This document shows, piece by piece, positions 24,691 through 37,165 of a DNA stretch of 64,000 nt. The notes beneath the pieces are model-generated. The model was given only the letters and a program-made list of their open reading frames with translations, ran no database searches and was not told the DNA's origin. Within the stretch, counting starts at the first letter, position 1; each line of letters opens with the position of its first letter. The stretch comes from Atrina japonica (lineage: Eukaryota > Mollusca > Bivalvia > Pterioida > Pinnidae). The stretch covers positions 62,001 through 126,000 of the forward strand of contig BROG01000982.1 of the NCBI GenBank assembly GCA_030159075.1. The letters run 5' to 3'. The position numbers and the translations under genes were made by a program.

Positions 24691-25139
24691 TATATATTTT
24701 AGGTAAAGCTTAACCAGATCAAACAAAATGACAAAATAAATGAGAGTGGCCTACTTATGCCTTGATGTTGGTCTAGTACCAATCAGGCATCTGTATTCAA
24801 GATTGAATGATCGAAACAAAGTGTTTAATTACTAAGGTATAAACTTGGATGTAAAACTTCACCAACATCATAAAAAGGGAAAATGAAGGACACATTAACC
24901 TATGAATAAAGTCATAAAACACCACTAAAGGGCAATAATTTCAACAACAATCATGGAGCATCATGAACATTTGGCAATGGATAGATCTCATCTTTCTGAA
25001 CACTTTGATCCCTATGGGTTATTAATTGCCAAGTTTCTTGGTCTAAAGTCATAAACGAGAAGAATTTTGACAAATAGTATGTGAAAATAAAAAAAACACA
25101 ATAAAAGGTCGTTTACTCCAACACCGGTTAAAGGATCCG
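24691..25139. other. Non-coding stretch
   Basis: No gene or repeat recognised. Confidence 0.4.
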
Positions 25140-25560
25140 TGGATAGAATGTGTTTACCCATCCGTTTGTGAGATTACTTTTAAAAAGTCAGCTCTGACCA
25201 CTATGTGCATTCGTTTTAAGTGTAGCTTTGGAACCTGGTGACCCTCTCCAATGCTTAAAGCATGCTTTCTAGCAGCGCTGAACTTGTAGCGTGACAAATT
25301 TGGTATCAGAGAGTTCATCAGATTATATGGAACTTTGTTGGCTACCAAATAAAGGATTTATCTTTGAGTTCCCCAATCATCACATGACTTGGCTGCTGTT
25401 ATTTCTTCTAGTAAACTGGCGTCTTTTGAGTCCTCATTTTGAATAATAGCCTCAAGTAAATGGTGCCCTTGTTCTGGAGCCAATACATTTATCACCTCTG
25501 ATAGTCTTTTTGTTTTCAAAATGTAGTCCTTTTCTTGTTCTTTCTGAACAGTCTTCCCAA
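25140..25560 (-). pseudogene. Fragment of an unidentified coding region
   Basis: A minus-strand frame (25,348-25,154) has a coding look: LMNSLIPNLSRYKFSAARKH followed by a basic region. It continues upstream in frame, past a stop, to about 25,450 (a DASLLEEITAAK-like acidic stretch). It may belong to a multicopy gene or to the gene remnant at 22,807-24,300, which has the same orientation. The function is unknown. Confidence 0.35.
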
Positions 25561-26446
25561 TTTAAAGTTAAGGTTTTCTTTACAGGACTCACATACTGTC
25601 AAAAACTGCCCAATGCTTTTCTTTTTAACATGTTACTGGTACGGGATTCCATTTCTTGACTTGCTGTTAGAGTCCAAACACTTCATCTGCTCTGAGTTTC
25701 TATATACTCGGAAGTCTGACACAAATATATATATATATATAAACAAATTATCAAACACTTTAACTGCAGACTTGTGTAATTTTAACTGGGAGAAGTTTAT
25801 TTATGAGTAAAATAGGGAATTATGAAAAAAAAGTCTGCTCAAAACTATTACTAATTTCACTGGTAACTTAGTATAGATTAATGAGTAATCATATGTTTAC
25901 AGCCTTGTGTGAAACTGACATTAGGCACACATAAATGAATTTTTGCAACTCGAGTTACGACTACATTTATGGCCAAATTTAATACATTTAGTGAAATTGG
26001 CCCTGGATTGGTTAAAGAAAGTTATTCTGAATGTTTAACCAAATTTTTAACCACAGAGTGAATGTAACTGTGGATGATACCACCAACCACTGACAACATG
26101 TTGTGTGCGTGTGTGTGCATGAGAGAGAGGGAGAGAGAGAGAGAGGGGGGGACCTGAGGTTAGTTTAACCCTCTGGCTGCCGGAGTGTACATATATGTCC
26201 ATTGTCGACAGACTACCAGTGTGTACATATATGTCCATCAGAAGCTGACTGTTGTCAATGGCGCATAATTCGCGTATTCGCTGATTTCGCAAAGGATTCT
26301 AATGATGTTGGTATCAAATGAATCAGAAAAGACTATTCTATCAGCTGGTGTGCTGATTTATTGATTTATTGCGTATAACTATTTTTTTCAAATAAAGCCG
26401 ACCCCGTGCGACGTTTTGTTCTGCATCGCTTGAAAATGGGAGTAAA

Positions 26447-26680
26447 ATGACGACGTCATCGGATTTCTACAGACTAGTACAGTCGAAAAATAAGCAACTT
26501 TTTCCTTTAAGTGAAATAAGACATTATTTATCACTTAATGAAAAGATGTATCGATGTGTTTCACCTTCTGAACCGAAATCCTCTGTAATAAAGGATACAC
26601 AGTTTGGTTCAAATATCATCTATAAAAATGAGATCTATTTAATCATAGCCTACCATCTGGTGAAAGTTATTTTAAAGTGA
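26447..26680 (+). CDS. Unidentified small ORF inside the piggyBac-type element
   Basis: This 77-residue frame begins MTTSSDFYRLVQSKNKQLFP and has mixed composition without low-complexity bias. It lies between the left end of the piggyBac-type element and the inserted PLE. It could be the 5' remnant of the element's own gene; no domain is recognised. Confidence 0.25.
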   Translation: MTTSSDFYRLVQSKNKQLFPLSEIRHYLSLNEKMYRCVSPSEPKSSVIKDTQFGSNIIYKNEIYLIIAYHLVKVILK

Positions 26681-26811
26681 CCACACTCTCCTCTCTCTGT
26701 GTTACGATTAATCGTTAATACCATGTTTATTTTAAGTATCCTATATGTTTCGGGCATTTTTTTCGGTAATTTTAAAGTTCTGACATATTACCAAATGTAT
26801 AATGAATATAA

Positions 26812-27028
26812 AAAATTTCAGATACCAAAGTATAAATCAATAGAATGTCCAGGACATAGATACAAATCCGGTAAAAATGGATAAACACGGACCTCTGGAA
26901 ACCAAGAGGTGGGATCAGGTGCCATGGAGGAGTAAGCATCCCCTGTCGACCGGTCACACCCGCCGTGAGTCCACAGTCAAGTCCAATGAAACACGTGAGG
27001 AGTGTATCCTCGTCACAATTGGTACAAC
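26812..27028 (-). mobile_element. PLE 3'-tail fragment (left arm of compound insertion)
   Basis: The standard tail, from AAATTTCAGATACCAAAG to CCTCGTCACAATTGGTAC on the plus strand. It is inverted relative to the PLE pieces immediately to its right. Confidence 0.9.
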
Positions 27029-27054
27029 AAATATGATATTGGCTTTTTCAATGT

Positions 27055-28060
27055 GTCAAATCGTCAAACGGATGAATGGCTTAGTTATAGAGTATCATGC
27101 TTTATTTTGAAGATTATAGATATTTAGTGTTAGGTCATGAGGAAGCTTATTTTATGAAAATACACTCTGTTTCCATTAACAAGTACACTGAGAACGATGT
27201 TATCAAGATGCTGGGGTTTATGGTGAACAATATATTCGTGGTTTTTGCGGGAAAAAATTCCCAACAAATTGTCGGCATTCCAGTGGGTACCAATTGTGCA
27301 CCCCTTTTGGCTGACATATTTTTGTATTCATATGAAGCGGAATTTATACAGTCTCTGCTCTTCAAAGGAAACAAACAGTTAGCATCTCGGTTCAAGTTTA
27401 CTTACAGGTATATCTATGACGTCCTGTCCATAAATAATTCAGAATTTCAGAATTACCTCGGCCAGATATATTCTACTGAGCCAGAGATCAATGAGACGAC
27501 AGAGAGCAACACATCTCCTTCTTACCTAGATTAACCCCTGTCGATTGGAAAGGACGGCCACATTCACACCTCCCTTTATGACAAACGTGACGGTGTCAAT
27601 TTCCATATCACGAACTTTCCATTTCTAAGTAGTAATATTCCATCTTCTCCTGCCTTTCCGGCATTTTCGTATGTTACAACTTATACGTTATGCCAGGGCA
27701 TGCTCTTCTTATGAATGTTTTATTCTGAGAGCGAAACAACTCGCCAATAAACTACTTACACTAGGTTACGTTGTTGAAGTTTTATGATCGATACGATCTT
27801 GTTAAACATCATGAAGTCCTTTCAATGATATTAGATAGTATTCTGGAGCACGGCCACAGACAGTGACTCCCTTTCGCCAACCGAACTTTACCAAACATGA
27901 CCTTTTCACCGAATATGACCCGTTGATCGTACTAATAAGGTTTCCATGGAACATTTGCGACGGGTGTGGCATGCCAGAAGGGGACGAGGACTCCTTCCGA
28001 ACGCCTGGTCCTATCCAGTTTAGGATTCGCAATTGTTCTTCATGTTGAGACCATTGCACA
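27055..28060 (+). mobile_element. PLE RT remnant, second subfamily
   Basis: The plus-strand frame 27,097-27,534 reads DVIKMLGFMVNNIFVVF, then GIPVGTNCAPLLADIFLYSYE, then TYRYIYDVLSIN. The catalytic YIDD motif has become YIYD, which removes an essential Asp. Downstream, in other frames, are the distal RT block (to about 27,850) and a subfamily-specific tail (27,860-28,060) containing ATTTGCGACGGGTGTGGCAT and CGAACGCCTGGTCCTAT. Similar tail modules occur at 35,260-35,700. Confidence 0.8.
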
Positions 28061-28539
28061 TCTAATTCGTAGTGTTCTAATGCACTTGAGCTTCGATTAT
28101 TAATTGGTACTTCTTCATTTTTACTTTTTCTTCCGTACGTTCTCGTATTTTATAAACAAAAAGAACGACGGACGCCTGTGATGCATGCTATTTGTAACTC
28201 TTAAGGCACCCGCTTACTTCACACCTTTCAGTATATTGCAATGTTATGTAACGCTCCGGGCTTCTCAGGAGGTTGGTTTGTAGTCCGAGATGTCTGAATC
28301 CTTCCGACTCTGTATAAAGTTACAGTCAATTTTTGATGTCTGAATGAATTTCAAAGTAGTCGATGTTTTATAATTCATCTAAAGCGAATTGTTTATTGTA
28401 CACAAATTATTCACTCAATAAACCGTCCAAGCCTGGGGCACTGCTGATACTAAGCCTATAGTGAAGCACGTACTTCGCAACCGGAGTCCTCATTGTGATG
28501 TCACACGAAGCCCCGCCTCTTTTTGGCTACTTGAACTAC

Positions 28540-29152
28540 AACAGAATCAAGCACACACGCTTCATACTTAGACATTTTACTTAATATAAACACAGACGGG
28601 AAATGAGCAACTAAGCTATACGACAAACGCGACGATTTCGGCTTTCCCATCGTAAATTTTCCACATTTAAGTAGTTATATCCCTCAGTCACCCGCATATG
28701 GAGTTTATATTTCACAAATGATCCGATATGCCAGGGCGTGCACAACATATGAAGATTTCATATACAGAAGTAAACTACTCACTGACAAATTATTGATACA
28801 GGGATATCGGTAACCGCGTTTAATGTCAACGTTCCGCAAATTTTACGGTCGGTATAATAGTCTTGTTTTCGACTACTCTGTTTCACTAAGTGAGATGATG
28901 AATTGCCTTTTCGTTGGCGGTTGTTGAGACGTCTGTACCAATTGTGACGAGGATACACTCCTCTCTTGTTTCATTGGACTTGACTGTGGACTCACGACGG
29001 GTGTGACCGGTCGACAGGGGATGCTTACTCCTCCATGGCACCTGATCCCACCTTTTGGTTTCCAGAGGTCCGTGTTTGTCCATTTTTACCGTATTTGTAT
29101 CTATGTCCTGGACATTCAATTGATTTATACTTTGGTATCTGAAATTTTTATA
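28540..29152 (+). mobile_element. PLE 3' fragment (RT C-terminus plus tail)
   Basis: This runs from a CAGAATCAAGCACACACGCT block through the KLYDKRDD, FPIVNFPHLS and distal RT blocks to the full tail, which ends TTGATTTATACTTTGGTATC at about 29,140. With the inverted tail at 26,812 it frames a 2.3-kb compound insertion. Confidence 0.85.
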
Positions 29153-30061
29153 TTCCTATCTTGAAGTTGTTTTACTAATATCATATTCACAAAATAATGT
29201 TTTATCTCCCAGATTTCACCCAAGATTTCATGTTCCCATTTCACAGACCAGGTGCTATAAATTTCAAAAATTCACTTTGAGAAATCTATGGTACGTTTAG
29301 TTACAGGTGCAGAAGGGAGAGGGAGACAGAAAAATAAAATAGTAAAATGCCTTCTTTGTTGCAGCTGTAACTATGGTACGTCGTGAGCCGTGCTGGACAT
29401 GAATTCTACTGCTTCTTTGAAAACACTAAGACTTCTAACATTTTACCACATTTTACTCTCTCAAATATCATTTTCTCTATTCATCTTTCTTCCATATAAA
29501 CGTATGATGATAAGTTGACTGAAAGTTGTAAAATTTACGTATCGTTAAGTACTATTGGATAAGTTTCATGGAGGACAAGTCATAACTCATGCTACAAGAT
29601 AATCATTATCAGAAAATAGTGAATTACTTTGCGGTGAAATACATGCAATGTAAAACAGATAATTGCAAAACAGTCCGTACATTACTTTGAAGCATGCATG
29701 GAGAAATTCCATGAAAAGAATACTTTAAAAATTCTCTCCGACCAGGGTAAAATCAGAAGTGACAACTGATACAGCCGACGGTTCATTAGGCCTAATGGCG
29801 AATTGTCCATTTGGGATAAAGCAAATGAATAGGTAAAATATATTATTATCTGCATATTTTTAAATAAAATCATGTAATAGATGCCCCGGTCAACAATTCT
29901 GATTAGGATTTTGGCTGTTTAACTTAATACATTGAAAAGACACACAACCGACATTTATTACGTACCTTGTAAAACACGAATTTTGACGACAATTTATAAT
30001 GACGTAAATAATTCCGGCAGTGACGCAACGTTTTTCCGACACAGTTGTGGCAGCAAGAGGG
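29153..30061. other. Right portion of the piggyBac-type element, non-coding
   Basis: No transposase blocks were found on either strand; only short unrelated open frames. Confidence 0.45.
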
Positions 30062-30383
30062 TTAAGGTATTCCCAATTCGTGAATTTAAAAACTTGCGAT
30101 CGTTTCAATAGAGTGAAATACGTAAATATTTCAACCCTTGAAATTAAACCCCTGTACAGTATATAAACCACATGTCTCAATAACCTCGCCAATTAGTTAA
30201 TCAGAAATGTTGTATGTTTATCTTTATAAATTAAATTGTATCAGGAAGTACACGAAGTGAATGTTACTACTGTCGTTGTTATAGTAATGCTAGCATTCGA
30301 AATTCCGATGAATTGAAATGTAAAAATTTGAAATAAAAATCAATGCGTCATTTATACAGAGTACGGCAAGTGGCGAATCTTAA

Positions 30384-31820
30384 ATGACGTCAGTCATGTC
30401 CGCTGTCAAACAGACACTACTGCCTCTAAACATTTTCACTACATTCTTTATTTTGATGTGGTATTTCAATGTAACGAATGAAGCATATTCCCCAGTACAT
30501 TTCGCTGTGAAGGAAAACGTCAGTAAAGGCTTACAAAATTCACCATTTATCATAGATACCAAGGCATGTCATATTCCATACTTTGATCCATTCCAGGAAA
30601 CTGTTTTACATTTGGTACAACCATCAGGAAATATTAATTGTGACAAACACGTGTCACTGACATACAAGGTTGGACAGTTTATCCATGTTAACTGGACGGC
30701 AGTTGGAAAATCCAAATTTCTGAAAACGTTCGCCTGGTGAACATATACTCCCATTCATCGACCTCTGAAAGATACAGGTCATAATTATGCAAAATATTTA
30801 AATCAAAGCAAACCGTTTAATACTTCAATAGAAGTCAAAGAGGAGTTTGTACGTGTTCAATGTTTCAACAAGGAGAAAGAAGTAATTTTTACAAATTTTT
30901 ATGCTTTTGCAGTTGAAAAACAGCATGTGATTAATAGATTACGTAATGTAATGAATACACGCAAATTAGGAAGGGGTGTAATAGAGAAACCGAACGTTTT
31001 GATGCTTGGTACGGATACTGTGTCTAGATTGCATTCTATACGTCATCTGAAGAAAACTAGACAGTACTTGTTTCGTGAGCTTGGAGCTTTTGAATTCCTT
31101 GGCTATAATAAAGTAGGCTTAAATACATTTCCAAATACTATACCAATGCTTACGGGGAAACATGTTAGTGAGTTTCTGGGGAATACAAAATTGACATTAA
31201 ATATAACATTTGACAAATACCATTTTATATGGAATACATTTGCAGATCATGGATACCGCACATTTTTTGCTGAGGATGCACCAAATATGGGGACGTTTGA
31301 TTATATCAAGGAGGGATTTAGAAACATTCCCACTGACTATTTCTTTCGGCCGTTATCTGTTGCCATGAACTCCATGGAAAAAATTAGGTATAAAAATAAA
31401 ATGTGTATAGTGGACAGAACAGAGGCAGACATGATTTTGGATTATACTTTTCAATTCATTTCCAAATTTAAAAATGATCCACTTTTTATCTGTATCATGT
31501 TGGGTAGAATCTCTCATGATTATTTTAGAGATGTGTGTACACTTGATGACATGTATTTGGAGTTTTTCAAAAATCTGAAAAGTAAGGGTTACTTAGACAA
31601 CACAATTATATTTTTCTTTAGTGATCATGGTATCAGATTTGGGGACTTTCGACAGACATAATAGGGAAGTTTCGAAGATAAGTTACCTATGATGTATATA
31701 TCAGTCCCCAAAGCATTATTGGCTAAATACCCTTATATAGCCAGAAATATTCAAACGAATACAAAAAAAATGGCAACCGCATTTGATGTATACGAGACTG
31801 GTTTTAGTATGTTGTTATAA
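30384..31820 (+). pseudogene. DUF229 (sulfatase/alkaline-phosphatase-like) pseudogene, intronless
   Basis: A single frame of 479 codons is open except for a TGA at 30,738 and TAA-TAG at 31,659-31,664. The N-terminus has a membrane anchor (LPLNIFTTFFILMWYF, about residues 12-27). From about residue 190 the DUF229 fold is clear: PNVLMLGTDTVSR (nucleophile/metal-loop region), NTFPNTIPMLTG, then FFFSDHGIRFG (second metal-binding loop). DUF229 proteins are uncharacterised animal ectoproteins of the alkaline phosphatase/sulfatase superfamily. Lack of introns and the stops suggest a retrocopy or decayed tandem paralogue. It seems shorter at the C-terminus than full members. Confidence 0.8.
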
Positions 31821-32859
31821 TTATTTATTGCATGGTGATGAGGGACTCAATATACATGGTTTGTTCTTTATTGTCAAAGTTTTTTGTATCATTAAATTCA
31901 ATTGATGTTGTATCCTTTTTTTGTTCTTTAATTCTGAATTTGAATATTGTTTACGATACACTGAACTTTTCAGTTATATGGTGGCAGCCAGCGTTTAGTG
32001 TTGGGAAGAGAACCCAGTTACAATGTACTCAGGAGACAAATGACCTTCCGGAAGTGAACTGGCAACCCTTTTCACAGATTCGGATTAGGTTCCAGTGGTA
32101 TTCCAATCAGCGCTGATTATAGGTGAGAAAGGGTGATTTAATGAAAAGTTTGATGTTTTAACAAATCGACCTCAGAGGAACCTGATTGGTTTAGCACTGG
32201 CATGCATTCGGTAGTATAATATAAGATGTATGGGGACATGCCCTTCAACCTTGACAACCAGCAGCCGGAGTGTTTTTTTTTTCACTGTCATCATATCACT
32301 TCCGGTCGTGTGGATTCATGCTCAGAGGCAACTAAATACCCGGGATATTGGTCGGTTACAAAAGCCTGAGGAAAGCTGCTATTTTGTATGTAACCCGGTG
32401 TCTGATTGGTTTATATTGCATCAGTGAACATATTTTCATATTTTTACACAGTAAAATAATGTATTAAGAATTAAATAATTTTTACTGGTACTTTGATATA
32501 ATTAGAGCAAATTTGTTGAAAAAGTATTAGAATATTAGAATTCACTGCGAAACTGCTGGTGTTCAAATAATTATGGTCATGTGACGAAAAAACAAGATAC
32601 ATTTTCTGATTGCGGAAAGGACGCCGAACAGATCCATGTAGTATGTATAGGTCAACACTCGTTCGAAAGATGTGATATACAGGAAAAAGAAAAAATATGT
32701 CTCTGACCATATCATGAGTAACTGCACATTTGCTGAAATTCAATTTTACTGTGCGCATCCTACCTGGGCCATACATTGATTGTTGCTACGATTTCTGGTG
32801 AGAAATTTTTGTATAAATGGTCGAAAAATCAAAAGACTTTGTTCATGTTATATGTTTGA
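31821..32859. other. Non-coding stretch
   Basis: No convincing gene. A T-rich tract lies near 32,272-32,282. Confidence 0.4.
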
Positions 32860-33764
32860 AATTTTGAGACTTTAAATGTTCCAACAATTTCTTTGAATTC
32901 TTTAGGATCTACATCTGATTGATCCGCTTCTTGATATGTGTTAAATATGTGTAAGAAGTTTGGTGAGTAAAATAGATAAAGACTCATTGGAGCACTTAAA
33001 TGACCACAAAATGAATTTGTGCGTATAGGGATATTTGAGCATCTTTGGAATCCGGTAAATGTATGGCAATATAAGCTCCGCGTCACTTGTCGGTATTCCA
33101 AACGAAGTGAAAACGGATTTATGATATTATCTAATATGTCAGAAGTAGAGAAATCGGTGAGAGTATGTAGGGTTTCCAGGAAGTATGTTAAGACCAAGTT
33201 TCTCTTTTAAATGCTGAAATACTATTGCCTGCAGATAAATGTGAAGTTGTTCGATTCTTTGTCAGCAGAGACGATGATAAAATTTTCGTGGAGACGGTAA
33301 ATTCCTCTGGAAACATCAGGGTCACAAAAAATTGAATTGTATCTAGTGTTGACAGAATGTTTAAGTCGTCGAATAATTCGTTACCGATCAACTTAATCCA
33401 CTCTGAAATATTATCAAGTTCATCAAGTGACATCTTTTTTAGCCCAACGTATGGCGTACTCTTCATATGCGTCTATGACAATTTCATAGTTTTGGCGACA
33501 TGTAAACGGGACAGGTTCCTTATATTTGGACCGGTTTTCTGTTACGTACAATGTTGATATCACCATACATAACAGGTAAAGGGTGAAAGGTTCTGGGAAA
33601 AGCTGGGTAAATTGAGTTGCTGCAGACTGGCTTTGTAAGTGAAGATTTCACATGCAACTGAACGCGTATAGCTATAGGAAATGGTTAATCTTTGTATCGG
33701 AAGTATAGAGGGATCTTATTTTGGGTGAATTTTTGGTTCAAAATATTGCTTTCATTCAAATATA

Positions 33765-33870
33765 AAAAATCTCAGATACCAAAGTATAAATCAATAGAAT
33801 GTCCAGGATATAGATACAAAAACGGTAAAAATGGACAAACACGGACCTCTGGAAACCAAGAGGTCAATGC
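33765..33870 (-). mobile_element. PLE 3'-tail fragment
   Basis: TATAAAAAATCTCAGATACC through ACGGACCTCTGGAAACCAAG on the plus strand, nested in the decayed PLE. Confidence 0.9.
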
Positions 33871-33971
33871 CTTTATTGGCAAATATGACCTTAAGGAACG
33901 GGCGAGTACACGTTTCTTGATGTTCATTAGTCTTGATAAATTTGAATCATCTATTGTATAAGTTCAAATAT

Positions 33972-34130
33972 ACAAAATCTCAGATACCAAAGTATAAATC
34001 AATATAATGTCCAGGACATAGATACAAATCCGGTAAAAATGGACAAACACGGACCTCTGGAAACAAAGGAGTGGGATCAGGTGCCATGGAAGAGTAAGCA
34101 TTCCCTGTCGACCGGTCATATCCTTGGGTC
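33972..34130 (-). mobile_element. PLE 3'-tail fragment
   Basis: Another tail copy 100 bp further on, running to GTCGACCGGTCATATCC. Two tails this close together suggest repeated insertion at the same kind of site, or a tandem PLE remnant. Confidence 0.9.
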
Positions 34131-35049
34131 AATAATTTTTCAATGAGTAGTATCAAAATGATACCATGAAGTCGGTACTTTGGAGAACAAGCATCAGAAA
34201 AACATATGTCTTCATAGATTTGTACAAGTCATGTAATTTTTTTTCAAAAGGAATGGGTACAGTTTTGCACGTATATGATAAAGACCTAATTGACAATTAA
34301 CCAATTATAGAAGACCACCGAATGAGACATTATGAATCTTTGGCTTGTTATTTATCCTTGAACCATGTCTACGATGTCTTCTATTGGTTCGTTCAAATAT
34401 ATTTAAAACATTTAATGATTGGCATCTAGGACTGGTTAGATTCCCTACGCTATCGATATAATCATCGCATCCATATGGTGCAGCAGTTCCCAGCTGTCTA
34501 ATCCAATGTTAAGTTCTTAAGTTTATGTTGTTTGCGGGATAATATATCTTTTCTTAAATGTGGACTCTCAGGGAGAGGACAGAATGATCAGACAGATTAA
34601 AATGTCTGTATAGTCATTGTTACCGCTATGATTAATCTGGAATCAATGCCCAGACATTCTACATCTTTACTGTTTCTTGGTTTCATCAACATATAATAGC
34701 CCATAAAGATAATATCCAATAGCGTATACTAAGTTGGTAGATTTACACGAAAGATGCTCGAAGCTATCAGTTGAAAATGAACGTTTTTTAGGCTGTATGT
34801 AATTCAGTTGTCAGTAATTAGTATTTTTGCACCCGCATTTAGAAATTATGCTGTCAGTGAAGGTGAACCACGTTCACTTGACATGGAATGAACCATACTG
34901 TATTTTTAAACCATAATGTTTCGTCATCACTGACGATGTGATTTGAATTGGTAATGTCCCGCAGGAACACACGAAGGACACCTGCGGTAGCTGATATACC
35001 TGTGTTTTGCGGTATGGCAGTTTTGACACCTTTTTATAGTGGGCGATGT

Positions 35050-35720
35050 GTCAACCACTATGTTACTTCTTTTGTCTGGCATTCATGAAGATGTACTACC
35101 CGACAAGTATCCTCAGGGACAACTAGTCCACTAGCAGCGATACATGGATAGTGTAACAGTAAAAATAAAGAAGTACCAATGGATAATCGTAAGTCCATTA
35201 TAGTACGACATGATAGATATGTAAATGGTTTCAACATGAAGAACAATTGTGACTCCTAAACGGGATAGGACCGGATGTCCGGAAGGAGACAGCGTCCCCT
35301 AGCAGCATGTCATATCAATCGCAAACATTCCATGTGAATAGGTCAAAGTTCGGTCAAAAGGTCTAACACTGTGAAAAGGTAGATTAACAACGGTCTCAAC
35401 GGAAAGAACGTAAGCATATTCCATAAGTCAGCGCCGATATTAACACGCCACTACCACCGCAAATGTCCAGCGGAAATCTCTTTAGTTTGGCGAAAAAGTC
35501 TAGTTCGATGAAAACCTTATTTGGTGGTAAATAGGAGATATAAAAGCGGTATAAACATGAAGAACACATGCGAATTTCAAACGGAATAGGACTAGGTGTC
35601 CGGAGTAGGTGAGCATCCTCCGTAAGCATGCCACATCCGTCGCAAATGTTGCGGAAACGTCTCGAGATCAGTGAAAAGGTCAAGATCTATGCTGTAGATC
35701 ACTGTCTGATATTCCTAAGA
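35050..35720 (-). mobile_element. PLE subfamily-B tail/leader modules, repeated
   Basis: Two related modules contain GAA.GGGATAGGAC, GTCCGGAAGGAGA and GCATGTCAT..CAATCGCAAA (about 35,255-35,340), and ACGGAATAGGACTAGGTGTC, then CCGTAAGCATGCCACATCCG (about 35,575-35,665). The same order of motifs, reverse complemented, follows the RT remnant at 27,860-28,060, which ties them to the second PLE subfamily. Confidence 0.55.
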
Positions 35721-35759
35721 GGGTGCTTTATATTGTTTAGCTAAGATGATACTTATTTT

Positions 35760-35876
35760 TTTGAATGCATCGAGTATAAATGCAATGGATTATGGGGGGA
35801 AATTCTATGCAGCACGAAGTCTGCACATTAAATTTTTTTCCATAATCCATTGCATTTATACTCAATGCATTCCAAA
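35760..35876. repeat. Long inverted repeat (fold-back element)
   Basis: The left arm (35,760-35,805), with GAATGCATCGAGTATAAATG followed by CAATGGATTATGG, is mirrored by CCATAATCCATTGC...CATTTATACTCAATGCATTC in the right arm (35,831-35,876). The loop is about 25 bp. Confidence 0.8.
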
Positions 35877-35879
35877 CAA

Positions 35880-36938
35880 AAATGAAAAACAATCCTTATA
35901 TTTATATATATTACCATTTTCTGTTAATCTGTAGTCAGCCGGTTATGAAATTCATTCTATGTACTTGGCTTTGCGGTAGGAGTTTTTCCATATGACGTAA
36001 CAGCTAAACAGCTGTGTGAGGCGAGAAGTAGTTCCCCTTTTCTGTCCGGAAATACTAAATGGAATTAAGGTTTATTTTTTTATTTTCATATCATTTTGAA
36101 AGAAACTAGTGATATGGAAAATTTAGAATAAGTGTCTGATTTGTTTTTAATTTATTTTAGAATATTCGTCTACTTGGTAACCGGAAGGTTAAATGTGTAA
36201 GATGAGAATTGAAAATGCAGATGTCCGCACCCATGAGTACGCTGTATAATGTATTTACAACGAATTTGCGTTTGAATTCTGATATATTATTAATGGGATA
36301 TACTATAGAAAGTTTGAGTGTGACTTACAAGAAGTGAGACAGCTAATATTCATTCATGACAACTGAAACTAGCCATTTTATTTGACATTTTTTTACCAAT
36401 CAGCTGGGAACCATGATGACTGATTGGTATGTAACCTACGTAATAGGCCTATTTCACACGACCTGATTTCACACGATGCGGGTGACCAATTGTTTCTGAT
36501 AGGAATATTCAGTGAAGGCAAACAAATCGACTTGTTTATCTAGAGATGCTTGACAAAGTTGCACCGGGTTTTACTCTCTATTTTTCTGTTGTTACTATGA
36601 AGCGAACTTTCATTTCTGTGCCAGACAGTGGTCTGTGGTTCTGGTCATAACATGACCTAGATATTTCGCGATATGGGACTGTAGGCTGTACAATGTGCTA
36701 CAGATGTAGTCTCGTGTTTCCGATTTCTTTCTGTGATTTTTATTTGTTTTGTAGTAGGCCTAATGTATGGCTTTTAAGGTTAAATATATAAGAAATAAAC
36801 ATGTGATAATCTATTCTTTATGCATTCTTTCGCTGTAAAAGTAAAGCGATTAATACTAGGGGCACGCGACTGCATTTACCAGAATATACAATATATCGCT
36901 CTATATACTTGCAATGACGGGATTTGCAATCGGTATGT

Positions 36939-36940
<2 letters not shown>
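35880..36940. other. Non-coding stretch
   Basis: No gene or RNA recognised on either strand. Confidence 0.45.

Positions 36941-36941
<1 letters not shown>

Positions 36942-37026
<85 letters not shown>
36942..37026. repeat. (AT)n microsatellite
   Basis: A pure AT run of about 84 bp. Confidence 0.95.
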
Positions 37027-37030
<4 letters not shown>

Positions 37031-37165
37031 TGGCAATGACTAATATTCCCGAAGCTAGATTGAAACGAATGTTAATTTTAATGTGTTTAGGGTGACATGA
37101 ATTGAAATTGAGGTACATATGAGTGTCCGTAGGTTGAGAATACATGTCGGTAGTTATTTCAATGT

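Larger units (their letters stand above)
26169..30061. mobile_element. piggyBac-type element, non-autonomous, with nested PLE
   Basis: The left end is CCCTCTGGCTGCC immediately after TTAA (26,165-26,168). The right end, reverse complemented, is CCCTCTTGCTGCC immediately before TTAA (30,062-30,065). TTAA duplications plus CCC..GGG ends are the signature of piggyBac superfamily transposition. The 13-bp repeats match at 12 positions. About 1.55 kb belongs to the element; the rest is a PLE complex at 26,812-29,152. No transposase is recognisable. A 77-residue open frame at 26,447-26,680 is of unknown function. Confidence 0.7.
32860..35050 (-). mobile_element. Decayed permuted PLE, second copy
   Basis: Minus-strand traces run in the nuclease-first order. 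GIY-YIG/linker remnants lie at about 34,350-35,050, including a decayed counterpart of the CGLIYVGET region near 34,680-34,720. The EWIK and DDLNILS region of the pre-RT segment is at 33,466-33,188. A LPYIYRIPK..KYPYTHKF block and an LSILLTKLLT block lie at 32,950-33,060. Two tail fragments from other PLEs sit inside it. All frames are broken. It ends within the RT, without motif C. Confidence 0.6.
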
